NCBI GenBank assembly: GCA_000499405.2
Contig: HG738140.1
Span: 11,435,560 to 11,499,559 of the forward strand
Direction of reading: 5' to 3'
DNA length: 64,000 bases
DNA from: Onchocerca volvulus
Taxonomy: Eukaryota; Nematoda; Chromadorea; Rhabditida; Onchocercidae
Below, piece after piece: positions 25,378 to 37,294 of this stretch. The position numbers and the translations under genes are program-made. Numbering within the stretch: position 1 is the stretch's first letter; every line of letters starts with the position of its first letter. The notes under the pieces were generated by a model. That model saw only the letters and a list, made by a program, of their open reading frames with translations. It did no database searches and was not told the DNA's origin.

Positions 25378-26742
25378 TCCTACAATGCTTTCAGAACACA
25401 TATTAGAATTTTCTTACTCAAATCACACATCAATTATAATAATGTAAATTTGATCAAGAAATATTCGGAATTTAGGAAAATCTAAGACAACTATGACTAA
25501 TGTTGGTATAACATAAACTTACACTTACACTTGGACAACAAAGACGTCTCCTTTTCTGAACATGCATGAAATATTCATTCGTTTCTCACTGATGCCATTT
25601 TTAACCATGGTGAGATTCCTGGAAATTCGAAATTCTTTTCACTTTTTAATTTAAATGTATTCAAATACAAGCTTTTTCGAATCATATCGAAAACATAAGT
25701 CTTTTACAATTTATCAAATCAGCTGATAAATAACGGAAATCTTAAAAAGACAGAAAATGTAATTAATATTGGCCGCCACCACTATAGAAGAGGAAAAGTA
25801 GGGCCTAACACGATTGCACGGCTGATTTATCACAAAGTTGACTGGTTCCCTCGAATGACAAAAGAGAAATTCTTTCTTTCATTTGAAATGATTTCCCGAT
25901 TATTCGAAAATACGTCTGAATGATGAAAAATTTTTTCTCTTCTTAATATTTCCCGATGAAATATAAAACTCTTCAATTTATTCGAGAACGAGATTGTATC
26001 AATAACGGAATCATTGACGAAGCAGAGAAGAGGGCAGAAGTCGTTCAGATCACGTAACACGTAATCCAATTTGCACAAGTTTGAGACAAGCAGAATGTGA
26101 TGGATCACTTTCCAATCATTCCAAACTTTTTTAGTTTTAGCATTTTTTAATTTTACCTTTTTTTTTCTCCCAATCTTTCTTAGTTTTAATTTTTTAATCA
26201 TTTTATGCGATTTTCAACCATTTCAGTTCTGATCAAAATTATAGTCATTGTAATTATAATCATTCTAAACGTGATAAGTTTTTGGTAATGTCAGCGTGAT
26301 GAAGATTCAATGGTTCGAAGATGAATGATTATTGGGAATATCGATACCTTATCATGAAATTCGAATGTAAGTCATAATCCTAAATTCAGCTTTATAGAAA
26401 CAGCGCTATGATTGATTACTGCTATCAGGGAATCCCGGGGGAATGATCGAATCATTGCTGTAAACAAGATATAGATATTGAAAATGGGATTATGATTTGT
26501 TTCTTCAAGCAATTTACCTTTCCTCAGCTTCTCTGTCTTTTTACCCTTTTTTCTATTTCAAATAATCAATAATTTGCTGCACCAAAATGGAAAAATCATT
26601 TTCAAATTTAAAAACGCTTCGATAATCGAATATTCCTGCACGTATATGTTGCACCTTCGGGCACATATACCACGTATACATACGTGATATGCGTACATGT
26701 GAACCTTTGAATTTCTTTTTTTCCACCTATTATTGCACAGAA
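25378..26742. other. non-coding stretch before the MADF gene
   Basis: No gene is supported. A 123-codon minus-strand ORF (26201-25830) is lysine-rich at its start but shows no domain, splice context or compositional signal. Confidence 0.4.
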
Positions 26743-26871
26743 ATGGAAGGAAAATGGCACGTGTTTTCAGTGAGTATTCCGTTCTACGATAAAACCAAAA
26801 CCGGCAGAAGCCTGATGACAACATTGTCGGATGAATCGAGTAAGGTATTGATTGATCGGAGATCACAGTGA
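26743..26871 (+). other. coding-like 5' segment of uncertain frame
   Basis: After TATTATTGCACAG an ATG at 26743 opens 42 codons (MEGKWHVFS, then VSIPFYDKTKTGRSL and a stop at 26869-26871) with clearly coding-like composition. A perfect donor GTGAGT lies at 26770, and an acceptor-like ATCACAG ends at 26870. Splicing these would read the same exon in another frame (KWKENGTCF) straight into the frame of the MADF protein. The segment is therefore either a short upstream ORF, a retained-intron form, or the true first coding exon. Confidence 0.4.
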
Positions 26872-26890
26872 TCTCTTGAAATTCATTCGC

Positions 26891-29800
26891 ATGAATCCGA
26901 TCAGATGGAGTAACACGTATGGAACCTCGGTTAACCTGGGTAGAAGAAAAGATTCACCTGGCTGCGATTACGGAAAGCAGGTGAGAGCGTGTCTATCAAA
27001 ACCGTTTCACCCTTCTGTCCTCTTTTACTTCCACCTCAGATCTCTTTCCGGAATCCTTCTATCGCGTCTTGCACGAACTCCCTGTCTCCTCCTCTTGGTC
27101 GATGAATTTTATATGTACACATATGTGTATGTATGTGTGTATGTATGTATGTGTGTATGTATGTGTGTATGTATATATGTATGTATATATGTATTATACA
27201 TGTATGTATGTGAGTACGTATGTATCTTTGTATGTATGCACATATGATGTATGTATGTGTGTGTTATGTACGTATGTGTATCTATGTATGTATATATGTA
27301 TGTATGTATGTATATATATGTATGCATGTGGGTGTATATGCATGTGTGCATATATGTATGTTTCTGTGTATGCACGTATATATTTGTATGTATGCGTGCA
27401 TGTATGTATCTATGTATATATGTATGTAGGATCTATATATGAATATTGTATGCATGCACACATGTACATATGTATGTGTGTATGTAGGTGTATGTATGTG
27501 CGTATTGCATGTATATTTATTAAGAATGCGATGCAACCGTATTCATTTGCAGACATGAATGTGAGTGTCTGCGCGCATGGTATATTTGTGTATGTCTATG
27601 TATGTCTGTTCATATTTGCGCGTTTCTGCATAAATGTATGCATGTCTACGTATGTCTGTGCATACCTAACTATGTATATTCGTTGTGTATGTACATATAT
27701 GATGTATGTTTGTGTATGTCTGTGTATGTGTATGTATGTCCGTGGAAGTCTATAAATGTCTGTGTAGGTCTGCGTATGTTTATTTACCTGTGTCCGTGTA
27801 TGTCCATGTATGTTGTGTATGTGTGTGTTTGCATGTCTAGGAATAACTGGTACCTGCATATTTCCTGGTAAAGATTCTCTTCACGTCCGTGTATGGGTGT
27901 ATCACTTGCCAAACTTGACTTGAACCGTCAGTCTCTACGTTTATAGATATCATGCGCACCACATACATATATGACGTTGGTGGGAAATGTTTGTCGGTGG
28001 ATGTATGTTTGTAGGCTTTGATTTCACTCCATTTACATGTAATATTCGGCACTTTTTTATGCCTGTTTTATATTTACGTAGTATACGCGTACGTGAACTT
28101 ATAGATATGCGTCAGAATATATGAGTACGTGTTTGCATGTCCTACAGATTTCTGCGGTAATTTATTTGAGTATGAAAGACATACATAAATAGTATGTGAA
28201 GAATGTTAGTTGTCGGTGATGTATGTGACGTGTTGAAGTTAGTAAGGAGAAGCAAACGAAAGCGTCGATCGGAAATGTTAGTGTCGGTGGGTGTGTGTGT
28301 ATGGGTGTGTGTGTATGTGTGTATGTGTGTGGCATACACCAACAACATTACTGTGCTGCTCTCAGCAGCTTTACACATACATGCATACATACACATTCAC
28401 AGACATACACATTAATTTGTCGGTGTATTGTTGTGATTGAGCGTGGAAAAATGGGTCTTTATGGTACCATAGATCGATTTCCCTATGAAGATTTATGGTA
28501 CCATCGGTTAAATGCACGGGAAAAGGACTGGTTGATCGAACTGCCATAGTCTGGTCATTTTTTAAGTGTATCTTCTCTTATCAGGACCGGTTACTTGTTC
28601 ATTTATATATTTTCGGGAATAACCTGCTTTTGTTGTTTGGAGTTCTTATAGAAAGTTGACATATCTGAGGAATGGATGATTATCAGTTCCAGGTTTATCT
28701 ATCCCTTCCATTTATTAGGCCCAGGATTTCCGAAGTTATCAAGTTTTGCATAGTGAGAGTTTTTTCAGATTTAAAAAAATACTAAGCCATTCTAGTTCAA
28801 GTCTTCACAAAAAGTGAGTTCGGCCATGTAAATTTGAAATTTTTTTGAGGACATGAGAGAGTAATATTAATTAGAATCCACTGTTATTGACTTATCTCTC
28901 TGTCCAGGATTACCTACATAGTATAGAAGTTGGAAATGATAGTAGGGAGTAATAGGAATAGAATGTTTCATTTTGAAATACTGATATATCGTCTACGTAT
29001 AAAATTACTGGTCACGTTTTGGCATGATTCATTATTTTGTTTCAAAATGAATAGAAATGTTAGAAAGAATCAAAAAAAGTGCATAGCCATGAATTTGGAA
29101 AAAGTACTGTGAAAAATACTTTTTCGGATTTCGGAATAAACGAGCGTTTTGTTCAGAAAATCCACAAATTAGTTGTTGCTTGCTATTTCAAATTTCTGTA
29201 GGTGAAAATAAATTTCCGTGAATGTGAAGGATTTTCCATTAAATTTTGTAATTAATTCTTTTTTTGTTAATTAACAATACGTATAATCGATTGGTTATAT
29301 AAATTTGTATAAAATTTTCATATTTCAATTTAAATCTCCAAATTTTCCGTGTCAGAAGATTTTCGGAAGACGCACACGGCAAAGCATGTCAAACGAAACA
29401 ATCGTTTGGTCGGATGCAATGCGTGAAATACTAATCAAATCGGTACAACGTCAGGAATGCATATGGAATTTTTCCAATGTTGATTATCGGAATGCTGCCA
29501 AAAAACGGCAAATTTTTTGGGAAATCGCTCAGGAAATGTCGGAAATGTTCGGTATAATACTTAAAGGTTAGTTGTAATGATCATAATAACAGAAATAATA
29601 ACGATAATGATAACGGTGATGAAAATGATAATGATGATTTTGATGATGGCAATATTGATGACGATTGTGATGGCAACGAGATCGGGAATTAAGGCGGAAA
29701 GGCTGGTATTGTATAGGACGGAAATAATCAGGGTTGTAAACAGGACTGTTTACTACTCTTTTTTCTCTTTCTCTCTCTTTCTACTATCTTCCTCTCTGCC

Positions 29801-32800
29801 TCTTACCGATATCTTATTGCCCCTCTTTCTCTTTTTCCCTCTTAATCTCAGATTTCCCGTGTAGCAGTGATATTCATATTTTTTTGAATTTTTAATTCAC
29901 CTCTTATTCATCTCTTTCTGGCATTAGTGCATTTTAATTTCTCAGGGACTTTGCTTACCGGAATAGACCGGATCGGATGATTTTTCGGTTTCTGTGTGAT
30001 TTTCATTTTCTAATTCAGAAAGAAATTATGAAAGAAAAAGAGTTTCTGCTATTGCTTGCATTCCATAGATTCAATATTGACTTTGCTATGTTTATTACAT
30101 CATTGAAATTAAATTAGAACTTAACTTATAAATCTGGATGCATAACATGTATACTTTTAAATGCTATCTTTCAAGAAGAAGAAAAATGAAAAGAACTGGT
30201 TGTTCGATAATTTTCAGAAAGGGGATGATATGTATATCAAGACTGAAATGGCAGAAGATGATATGTTGATAGCTGTTCTAACATTATTGAATAATTTCGA
30301 AGTGATTATCAATGCAATAATTGATTTAGCTATCATCTTATACTTTTGCATATTAATTTGCTTTTTTGTTTTTTTTTTTTTACATTGTTATAGTGGTCAT
30401 CTTACTTTTCTCCTTTTTCTTCCTCTCTCTCGTCCTTTTTAACAATAAATTTTAGGTACTCACACAAGTCGTCAATGGCAGCATTTACGAGATCAGTACA
30501 GACGAGCCAAGCGACGCATGGAACTATCAAATGTTCAAATAAAGCCCTGGCGTTTCATGCAAATGTTGAAGTTTACTGATGCTACTGATATTGCCGAAGC
30601 AAATGATCCAATGTAAGTATTAAAATAATTTGCTAGGAAATCCAAAATTTCAACCGACACATTCAATATTTTTTGATTCAATCACTGAATTTGACCCCTT
30701 AACCCTTTGAATCATAAATTGTGTCATTTTCAAAAATAATTGCAATGGTCAATATAATGAATGTGTGCTTATAAATGTGACAGTCTTTATATCATATGAC
30801 AAATAGGCAGTAGATATTTTAATGAGGTAAATTGTTGTGATTCATAGTCGAAAGCCATACAGTTTGTTCGATTTTATGCTATCTCTCTCTCTCTCCACAA
30901 CTATAATTTGTTGCCTAATCCTTTTCACATTTCTGAAGTTCAATAACGATATTATATAAAATTCAAGAACACGATTGTAACGAAATTTGAATTGTTTTTA
31001 AATTTTATAATATCTTATTGATACTTCAACAATGAGACAGTTTGAAAAAAAATCACAAGCATTAATTCTTGACTAATAACATAGTATAAGAATTATTAAT
31101 ATACTTATTTCCTATTTACAACATCATTGAGACAAAACTTAAATATTGAGGTTTTTAAATTGGTAATCGATCATTAAGAATTACCATTTCTTGGATAAAG
31201 GCAAAAAAGATGACTGCAGAAAAACCGAACTTTTCAGGCTAAGACTTGAAATTGTATCTGCAGTCAAAAAAGATAGGATTTGCATAAGTTAACTGCAACT
31301 TTAATGTAATTATTTTGGGATTTAATTACTGAAAGAACTTCAGAAAATCCACTCCGAACTGATTTCTTTGATTTCTATTCCTAATTATTAGAACGAAATC
31401 CTTTCATTTGTAGAAATAACCATTAGGGTTTTTTGAGAATTTTCGTGGCCCAGTTTATTGATTTTTCTGCTGGAAGTCATTTTTTGATCTTATGATTCAT
31501 GTTATTAATTGCATAGTGCCCGACAATTGCAAAATACTATCTTGAGTTTACTTTTCCGATTTTTAATCGTGAATTTTCCAGTTCGACTCGGCACTGCACC
31601 CCAAGACATCCAGAAACATCATTTCCTTCATATCCCATCTCCTAGACATCCGTTAAAGCGGGAATTGCTGAACATACAGTAGGAAAGCTATCCTTTGTAT
31701 ACTGCAAGTCCGCATTCTACTATAGCAGCTTAAAATTACGCAAAGTAGTGCATCTTTGTTGTGGGATGGTAGCTTTTTCCTCTCTTTATTTGCAATTTAG
31801 TCTCTTCTATTTACAGAAGGAAAAAGTTTCGTGTTTTATGATTGAATTAAGACAAAATTTAAATAGACTTCAAAAAGAGCATATTCACTTGATCAGTGGA
31901 ATGTTTAAGGAGAATATGATAATGGGCAAATAGATTAAGATGGTCATTATTTGTATTTAGTTGAATTAAATTGATTTGAAAATCATTCTTTCTTTCTTTG
32001 AGTTAGTTTCCGAACTATTTCTTCAATTTTAGACTTTATAAATGCTGTGAGTTGCAATTTAAAATTTGCAAAATAAATCCTCATGCTTTCCTCTCATTTG
32101 TTCTTTCATCCTTGAAGCGATTTATCGTTACGGATGATGACCTATCGTTGACCGTGTTACAATCAATATTATTTGTATGATGCATATATGAATATCTCCT
32201 ATCTCACTTTTTTTTTCTTTTTCAGATTTCCTTCATTTAATTCTACAGAAATTCTTCTTTAGGAGTTATTTATATAATTCATTACTGTTGGACGATCGGA
32301 ACGTCCAGCAACGACCATATTCAACACCAAGTGCCTTAATGTCACAGGAACGTAAAGAAGGCGATCAGCAATCCTATGCGATTTATCCATCCAAAACAGA
32401 TGGTGGGTTATACCCAGTAACAAGTACTGTAACCGTGACATGTAGTCCGAGTACAGCAGGAAATCCGTACAGTTCGATCGATCAAACTAATGAAACTCTG
32501 GCAAATATTGAACGATTGGCAAATATCGAGCGTACGATTGAAGCTGTCTCAAAAGCGGAACAGTTTAGCGATAGTTCATTTCGTCAGAACGGCGACGAAT
32601 CATCAAATCATGATGGTTCATTTATTTGTTTATATGCATTATTTTTAATTTAAGTTTGACTTCAGCTATTTCAACTCTAGACTACTCGCATATTCAGGAT
32701 TTCTATTTGATCTGTTCTTACAATAAGATTTTGTACTAATTCATTAGTGCAGCAAGATTTCCTAATTATTTAGTTCATATTCAAAATTTGTTTTTCTTTA

Positions 32801-33880
32801 CTTTTGTATCTAACAATACATAAACATATGCATCATGCTTGTAATTTTTCCGCATATTTAATATCAAGTTGATATTAAATATCGAAAAATATATATATAA
32901 CTAATTAGAACTGAGTTATGATATGTAGGTAATATATTTAATGACTGACAGAATATGTTGCCTTTCAAGCAAAATAAATGAATTTTCTAAACTATGGTAA
33001 AACTCCATAATAAAATTTCTTAACTTTTAGTAAAAACGGATGTTACTTGTCCACCAGTTATTGGTTCGAAAAGGCGTTCCAGTGCATTACAAATGGCACA
33101 TGACCGGAAAACTGGGCGAGAAATAATCGACGAATTCACTCTTTTAGGTGCTGCTTTCAGTTCACTGTAATCAAATTTTTTTAGTTCTCTAATTTATCGT
33201 TTTATGTATTTAAAGTTTTAATTCCTCCTCTAAGATAGTCTCATGTGTTTTGTTTTCTTTTTTTATCATCTGTCATCTTTTCGCATATTTTGTTTCAGGT
33301 CAATTTGTGGAAAAAAAGGTACGAGCAATTTCTATGCGAAATCCACGACTTGGCTTAATAGTACAGAAGAAGATCAGTGATTGTGTGTTTGAAGCTTCAA
33401 TGGAATTGCTAGAAATTGATGTAAGTTTTTAAATTCGTGATTGTTGTGGCTCTTAGATAATTTCATCAATGGTATGGATTAGCGAATATCAGGGGTCCTA
33501 AATCTATAATTCCATAGTTCAATACGATTGCAGTTTAGAATTGTGGAATTTCTTTTTCATATCCAACGATGACTTGAATAGAATTCATGAAAAAAATAGA
33601 AGGATTGATATGGTAATTAGTACTTGACAGATGGATCTTTTGAAAAAAATGAGAAAATGTTTCAAAAATACTTTGGATTTTGCTCATAGTTTCAATAATT
33701 TCATTTAACGGTGCCAAATTTTTTAGAAATTTAGAAAAGAGAATTTTCGTACAGTTGAATGGGAAGAGAGATAGGATCAAAGCTGTAAATCTTCGGAAGC
33801 TTTATTTTTAATCATCTTATTCATTTTTGCAGCATCCAGAAGTAGCACAGAACAATCATGTTAATTATAATGTTAATTAA
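26891..33880 (+). CDS. MADF (Myb/SANT-like) domain protein with BESS-like C-terminus
   Basis: Seven exons with matching phases: 26891-26980, 29356-29566, 30456-30612, 32263-32615, 33031-33147, 33299-33420, 33833-33880, giving 365 residues. If translation begins at the ATG at 29386 it is 325. Residues about 48-140 form an MADF domain: IVWSDAMREILIKSV, WNFSNVDYRNAAKKRQIFW, then across the next junction TSRQWQHLRDQYRRAKRRME and WRFMQMLKF. A Ser/Thr/Asn-rich linker follows. The C-terminal part (REIIDEFTLLGQFVEKKV, NPRLGLIVQKKISDCVFEA) resembles the BESS motif that accompanies MADF in many insect and nematode proteins. Such proteins bind DNA and act in transcription; the target here is unknown. 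Intron 1 is 2.4 kb and carries the large microsatellite. The donor after 32615 (GTTCAT) is weak, but the phase fits. The stop lies 74 bp from the stop of the convergent acyl-CoA-binding protein gene. Confidence 0.8.
27111..27840. repeat. TATG/TG-rich microsatellite, about 0.7 kb
   Basis: A degenerate TGTA/TATG tetranucleotide array with interspersed TG and TGCA lies in intron 1 of the MADF gene. It keeps all reading frames on both strands partly open (Met-Tyr-Val-Cys on plus, His-Thr-Tyr on minus). These are repeat artefacts, not genes. Confidence 0.95.
28290..28416. repeat. GT-rich tract facing a CA-rich tract
   Basis: GTGTGTGTATG-type repeats (about 28290-28332) are followed, after about 40 bp, by ACATACATGCATACATACACA-type sequence (about 28373-28410), so the two can pair as an imperfect inverted repeat. 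Confidence 0.7.
28451..28549 (+). CDS. small ORF (32 codons), coding-like, unidentified
   Basis: ATG at 28451 to TAG at 28547-28549, within the first intron of the MADF gene. It reads MGLYGTIDRFPYEDLWYHRL then NAREKDWLIELP. Trp, Asp, Glu and Arg are frequent, which is unusual for the AT-rich background. It contains two copies of the 10-bp palindrome ATGGTACCAT (28461-28470 and 28495-28504). It may be an alternative exon of the MADF gene, a separate small peptide gene, or chance. No homologue is recognised. Confidence 0.3.
   Translation: MGLYGTIDRFPYEDLWYHRLNAREKDWLIELP
29577..29680. repeat. degenerate ATGATA/GATGAT repeat
   Basis: Intron 2 of the MADF gene begins with imperfect trinucleotide and hexanucleotide repeats of the type AATGATAATGATGATTTTG. 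Confidence 0.7.
32854..32882. repeat. 13-bp AT-rich hairpin in MADF intron
   Basis: ATATTTAATATCA (32854-32866) and TGATATTAAATAT (32870-32882) are exact reverse complements with a 3-nt loop. Confidence 0.75.
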
Positions 33881-33954
33881 TCAAAAAGAAGAACTGGGAA
33901 TGCTTAAATTTCTATTGCATCTACTCCGTTTATTTCAATTGGATGCAGTTTCGA

Positions 33955-35735
33955 TTAATAATCAACAGTCCAAACTTCACTGTTCCATTTACAACGTACA
34001 ATTTTCCGACCATATTTCTTGATCATTTCTTCGGCTATTTGTATATATTCTTTTTCACATTGTTGCCGATCTTTTCCTAAATATTATGATATTTCAATAA
34101 CTAAACGTTTTTTCTTGTTCAGTTTCATAACTCAACCGTCTTGTATTATAATTTCCAACTTCCTTTTTTTTATACAGTGCTTTGAGTTAATCATATGACC
34201 GAACAAATAAAGTGGACAGAAACGGAAGACCGAGAAACTTCTTTTGATTTTTCTGTAATATTTTGCAAGATTGATATTAGATTCATTTTCGTTTCTAAAA
34301 TTCTAATTTTCTGCGAAAAATCCCATCTTTTTGTAATTCTTTCTCAGTCCCTTTATCAGTTAACACCGTATAAATATCTTTGATAAAAAGATTAATTTAG
34401 CAAATTGCATAAATTTGATTCTATATTATAAATTCATTTTTATTATACAGGAGATCAAATTCAATAACGTTCAAAAAGTTAACCTTTATTTTTAATCCAA
34501 GCATTGTATTTACGCAAATTCCACTGATCAGTGTTGGATGGTTTAGCTAAAAAATAATAAGTGAATGTCAGGTAGATCCGATCTTAATATTTCACTCAGT
34601 GTTTAAGAATTCCTTGATGTTCAACCAGGAAAAATCAAAGACTTTGCTGAAGTAAAGTGCAATTAGTTTTGAACACTAATATGTTGTCATATGTTCAAAT
34701 GTTTGTTTTTCAATAAAAATCCAAAAATTTTTTTTTGTATAGTATATTATATGTGCATGAGGAACTATTCCAGCTATAAATGATCATTTTTAGAGGTTGT
34801 GGAAGTATTTCTTAATATGTGGAATACAAAGAATGCTTAGAGATCAAACAATAGCATGCGATCGTTTTTTTATTTATGTGAAAGAGAATTTTATTTATGG
34901 CTTTTAATTTCTTTGTTATTAGATATATAGTTCGTGAAGTGATCCAAACATTATCTCAATGAGTAGTCAGTACATGTTGAGGCATACTGTCATAGTAAGC
35001 CTTACGAAAAGTAACACTGTTAGTCGTAGCAATATTACTTCTCGAATAGATTAAAAGAGCAATTATTGAAGGAGAAATAAACGAACGATAATCTTCTGTG
35101 GATGGTATATCTCCATGAATTGCTTGTTTGTAAATGCCGTATAGTTTCAATTTTTCGTCTTCATTTGGTTCGCTGTCTAGGCGTCGCATTTCTTCAGCTG
35201 CTATATCGAAATTCATTCCCCACCATTTCTGTAATTCTGGGAAAAATGAGTCAGAAAAAAGACTTTAAACATCCATCTCTTTGTATTATATGAATAACAA
35301 AAATTACTGAATAGTACATAATATATCTTCCAGTGAGAAAGTAAGCCGGCAAATCTCGAACAAATTGGCTAAACAAAAGAGAAGTATGCTTCCAACAAAT
35401 ATAATATATATTAACCGTGGAAGTCATATAGAGATATAAAGTTATTAATTAAATTCCGAATAAATAATAAACAAACTATTGTTGATATCTTCAAGTGATA
35501 CTGATTCTAAGAAAAATGATTCATATGAAAGAACTGGAATGTGAGGCAATTCTTTTATACATCAAAGTGCAGAATTTAAGAGCTCCCTTTTTCCGGAAAT
35601 TGGAATTTTTAGAAAGTAAATTTGCTCATCTCAAATCACGTAACTCGTAGCTTACGTGATATGAATGAAAATTAACGACTCATATTAAGATTCCTCTTGT
35701 ATAAAAGTTACCTTTTTGAGCTCACTGAGAGGCAT
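33955..35735 (-). CDS. acyl-CoA-binding protein (ACBP)
   Basis: Minus-strand exons from the 5' end: candidate exon 35735-35712 (MPLSELKK), then 35228-35087, 34546-34484 and 34076-33955. The last three are phase-consistent and spell an ACBP fold: FDIAAEEMRRLDSEPNEDEK, LKLYGIYKQAIHGD, then KPSNTDQWNLRKYNAWIKNK, then CEKEYIQIAEEMIKKYG. The ligand residues of the family are kept: the two Tyr and the Lys of YGIYKQA, the Lys before the aromatic pair (RKYNAW, with Tyr for the usual Trp) and the late Tyr (EKEYI). ACBPs bind and carry long-chain acyl-CoA in the cytosol. An 18-residue C-terminal extension after KKYG (ending SEVWTVDY) is beyond the usual 86-90-residue form. The 5' end is uncertain: 35228 may be replaced by an acceptor at 35235, which needs an extra exon near 35369-35305. 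Transcription converges on the MADF gene and diverges from vps-15. Confidence 0.85.
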
Positions 35736-36927
35736 GCTGGAAAGTGGAAGAATGAAATAACTGCCAAACACACTTGATATATCGATATCTCATGCTGATG
35801 ATCAGTTGAACAACAAATTGTAGCTAATTTCCTGCGATGATTTCCAAATTATTAGATATAATCGCCTAGATTATCCGGGTTAATAAATGCACAAATTTCT
35901 CAATGCTGACATTTAAATATAGGATTACATCAAATTCCCGAGCGTAGCTCACAATGCCAATTGTCAAATTATTCCTTCTTTAAATTGATCTGCTGATTAA
36001 GGAGCAGATATATTTTTTGTCACTTTTTCATTACTTATTCTTTACTTTCTCATTACTTTTTCGTTACTTTTCGTTAACTTCTTCGTTACTTTTTCGCTAC
36101 TTTTCGTTACTTTTCGTTAGTAAAGTAATTTTTCCATTACTTATTCGTTACTTTTTCGCTACTTTTTCATCATTCGTTTCTTTTTCATTACTTTTTCATT
36201 ACTAATTCGTTACTTTTTTGTTGCTTTTTCGTTATTTTTTGTTTATTTTTCTTTACTTTTTCGTTACTTTCTCGTTACTTTTTCATTACTTCGTTATTTT
36301 TTCATAACATTTTGATTAAAATAAAACAAGCAATAGTCCACTATGAAAAATTGAATATGAGATTTAACTTCACCATAATACTCATTGAGTGTTAATAAAA
36401 ATTTATTATGTAATTTTCATCCCACACTTCTGAAAAAAAAACCTAATTAAGTTATATTTCATCGCAGTTTTCTTTATAAATTTGCTGACTAACCTTATCT
36501 TAACGTTTTTAGGCTGAGAGAATTTTTTAAGAAATTTTCACATCCCATCTTCAAAATCATTATTTTGTGAGATTTTGATTTGCATTTGCGGGGCTGTGGT
36601 AAAATCGGTATGCTTCACATCTGTTTGGAGCGTAGCAGATCCGTGCTGAAATGTATCTTGGAGTAATGTAGATGCAAGTAACTTTATTTAAAACGTTGCA
36701 TTTTTCGCTTTTATGCAAAAGATTCGAAAATATCGAGATTTATTTGTGATTGCTTCAAGAATTATAGCAGTTTTAGTTGTTATAAACTAATTACTTCTCA
36801 CACTGCCATATATCAGATCACTGGCACTTTTTGATGTCATTTTTGTGCCGATTATTGATTCGATTAATAGTTATTGTTTGCATCAGAATTAAACTTCGAC
36901 AAAATTTTGCTTTTATTTACATTTCAG
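35736..36927. promoter_or_regulatory. divergent intergenic region between ACBP and vps-15
   Basis: The region separates two genes read in opposite directions, so it should hold both promoters. It contains the pyrimidine-rich tandem repeat at 36017-36300. A clear acceptor (TTTACATTTCAG, ending at 36927) lies 48 nt before the vps-15 ATG and would serve spliced-leader addition or a 5'-UTR intron. The promoter role is inferred from position. Confidence 0.4.
36017..36300. repeat. TTTTTCGTTAC-type degenerate tandem repeat
   Basis: About 25 imperfect copies of an 11-12-nt unit (ACTTTTTCGTT, ACTTTTTCATT and variants) follow each other. The open frame across it is a repeat artefact. Confidence 0.85.
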
Positions 36928-36975
36928 ATTTGTCTTTGAAGTCCGATACATTGGATAATGAGAAAGTGAAAAGAG

Positions 36976-37260
36976 ATGGGAAACGTTTTATCAGCACAGA
37001 TACCCAGTCAAATATTAGCCGTAGAAGCATATCTTTCGGACATTAGCGATGTGGAATATGTCGCAAGGTTTTTTTTTTTTTTCGATTTATCCCAAAAGTC
37101 ATTTTCATAATTAATAAAATTTCTAAATTAAATGTAGACTTTGTGAATAGTTGTTTAACAAGATATAATATAGGTTATTTCATGTGCTGAAAGCTACATC
37201 TTTTACTCTTGCATCTATAATTTCGGACTACATATATTCCAGAATAAAGAGTTAGTGTTT

Positions 37261-37294
<34 letters not shown>

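Noticed and set aside
25830..26201. 123-codon minus-strand ORF
   Set aside because: Its length is somewhat notable, but there is no recognisable motif, no splice context and a background-like codon mix.
27069..27859. Long ORFs on both strands (up to 228 codons)
   Set aside because: They are generated by the TATG repeat; the peptides are Met-Tyr-Val-Cys or His-Thr-Tyr strings with no domain.
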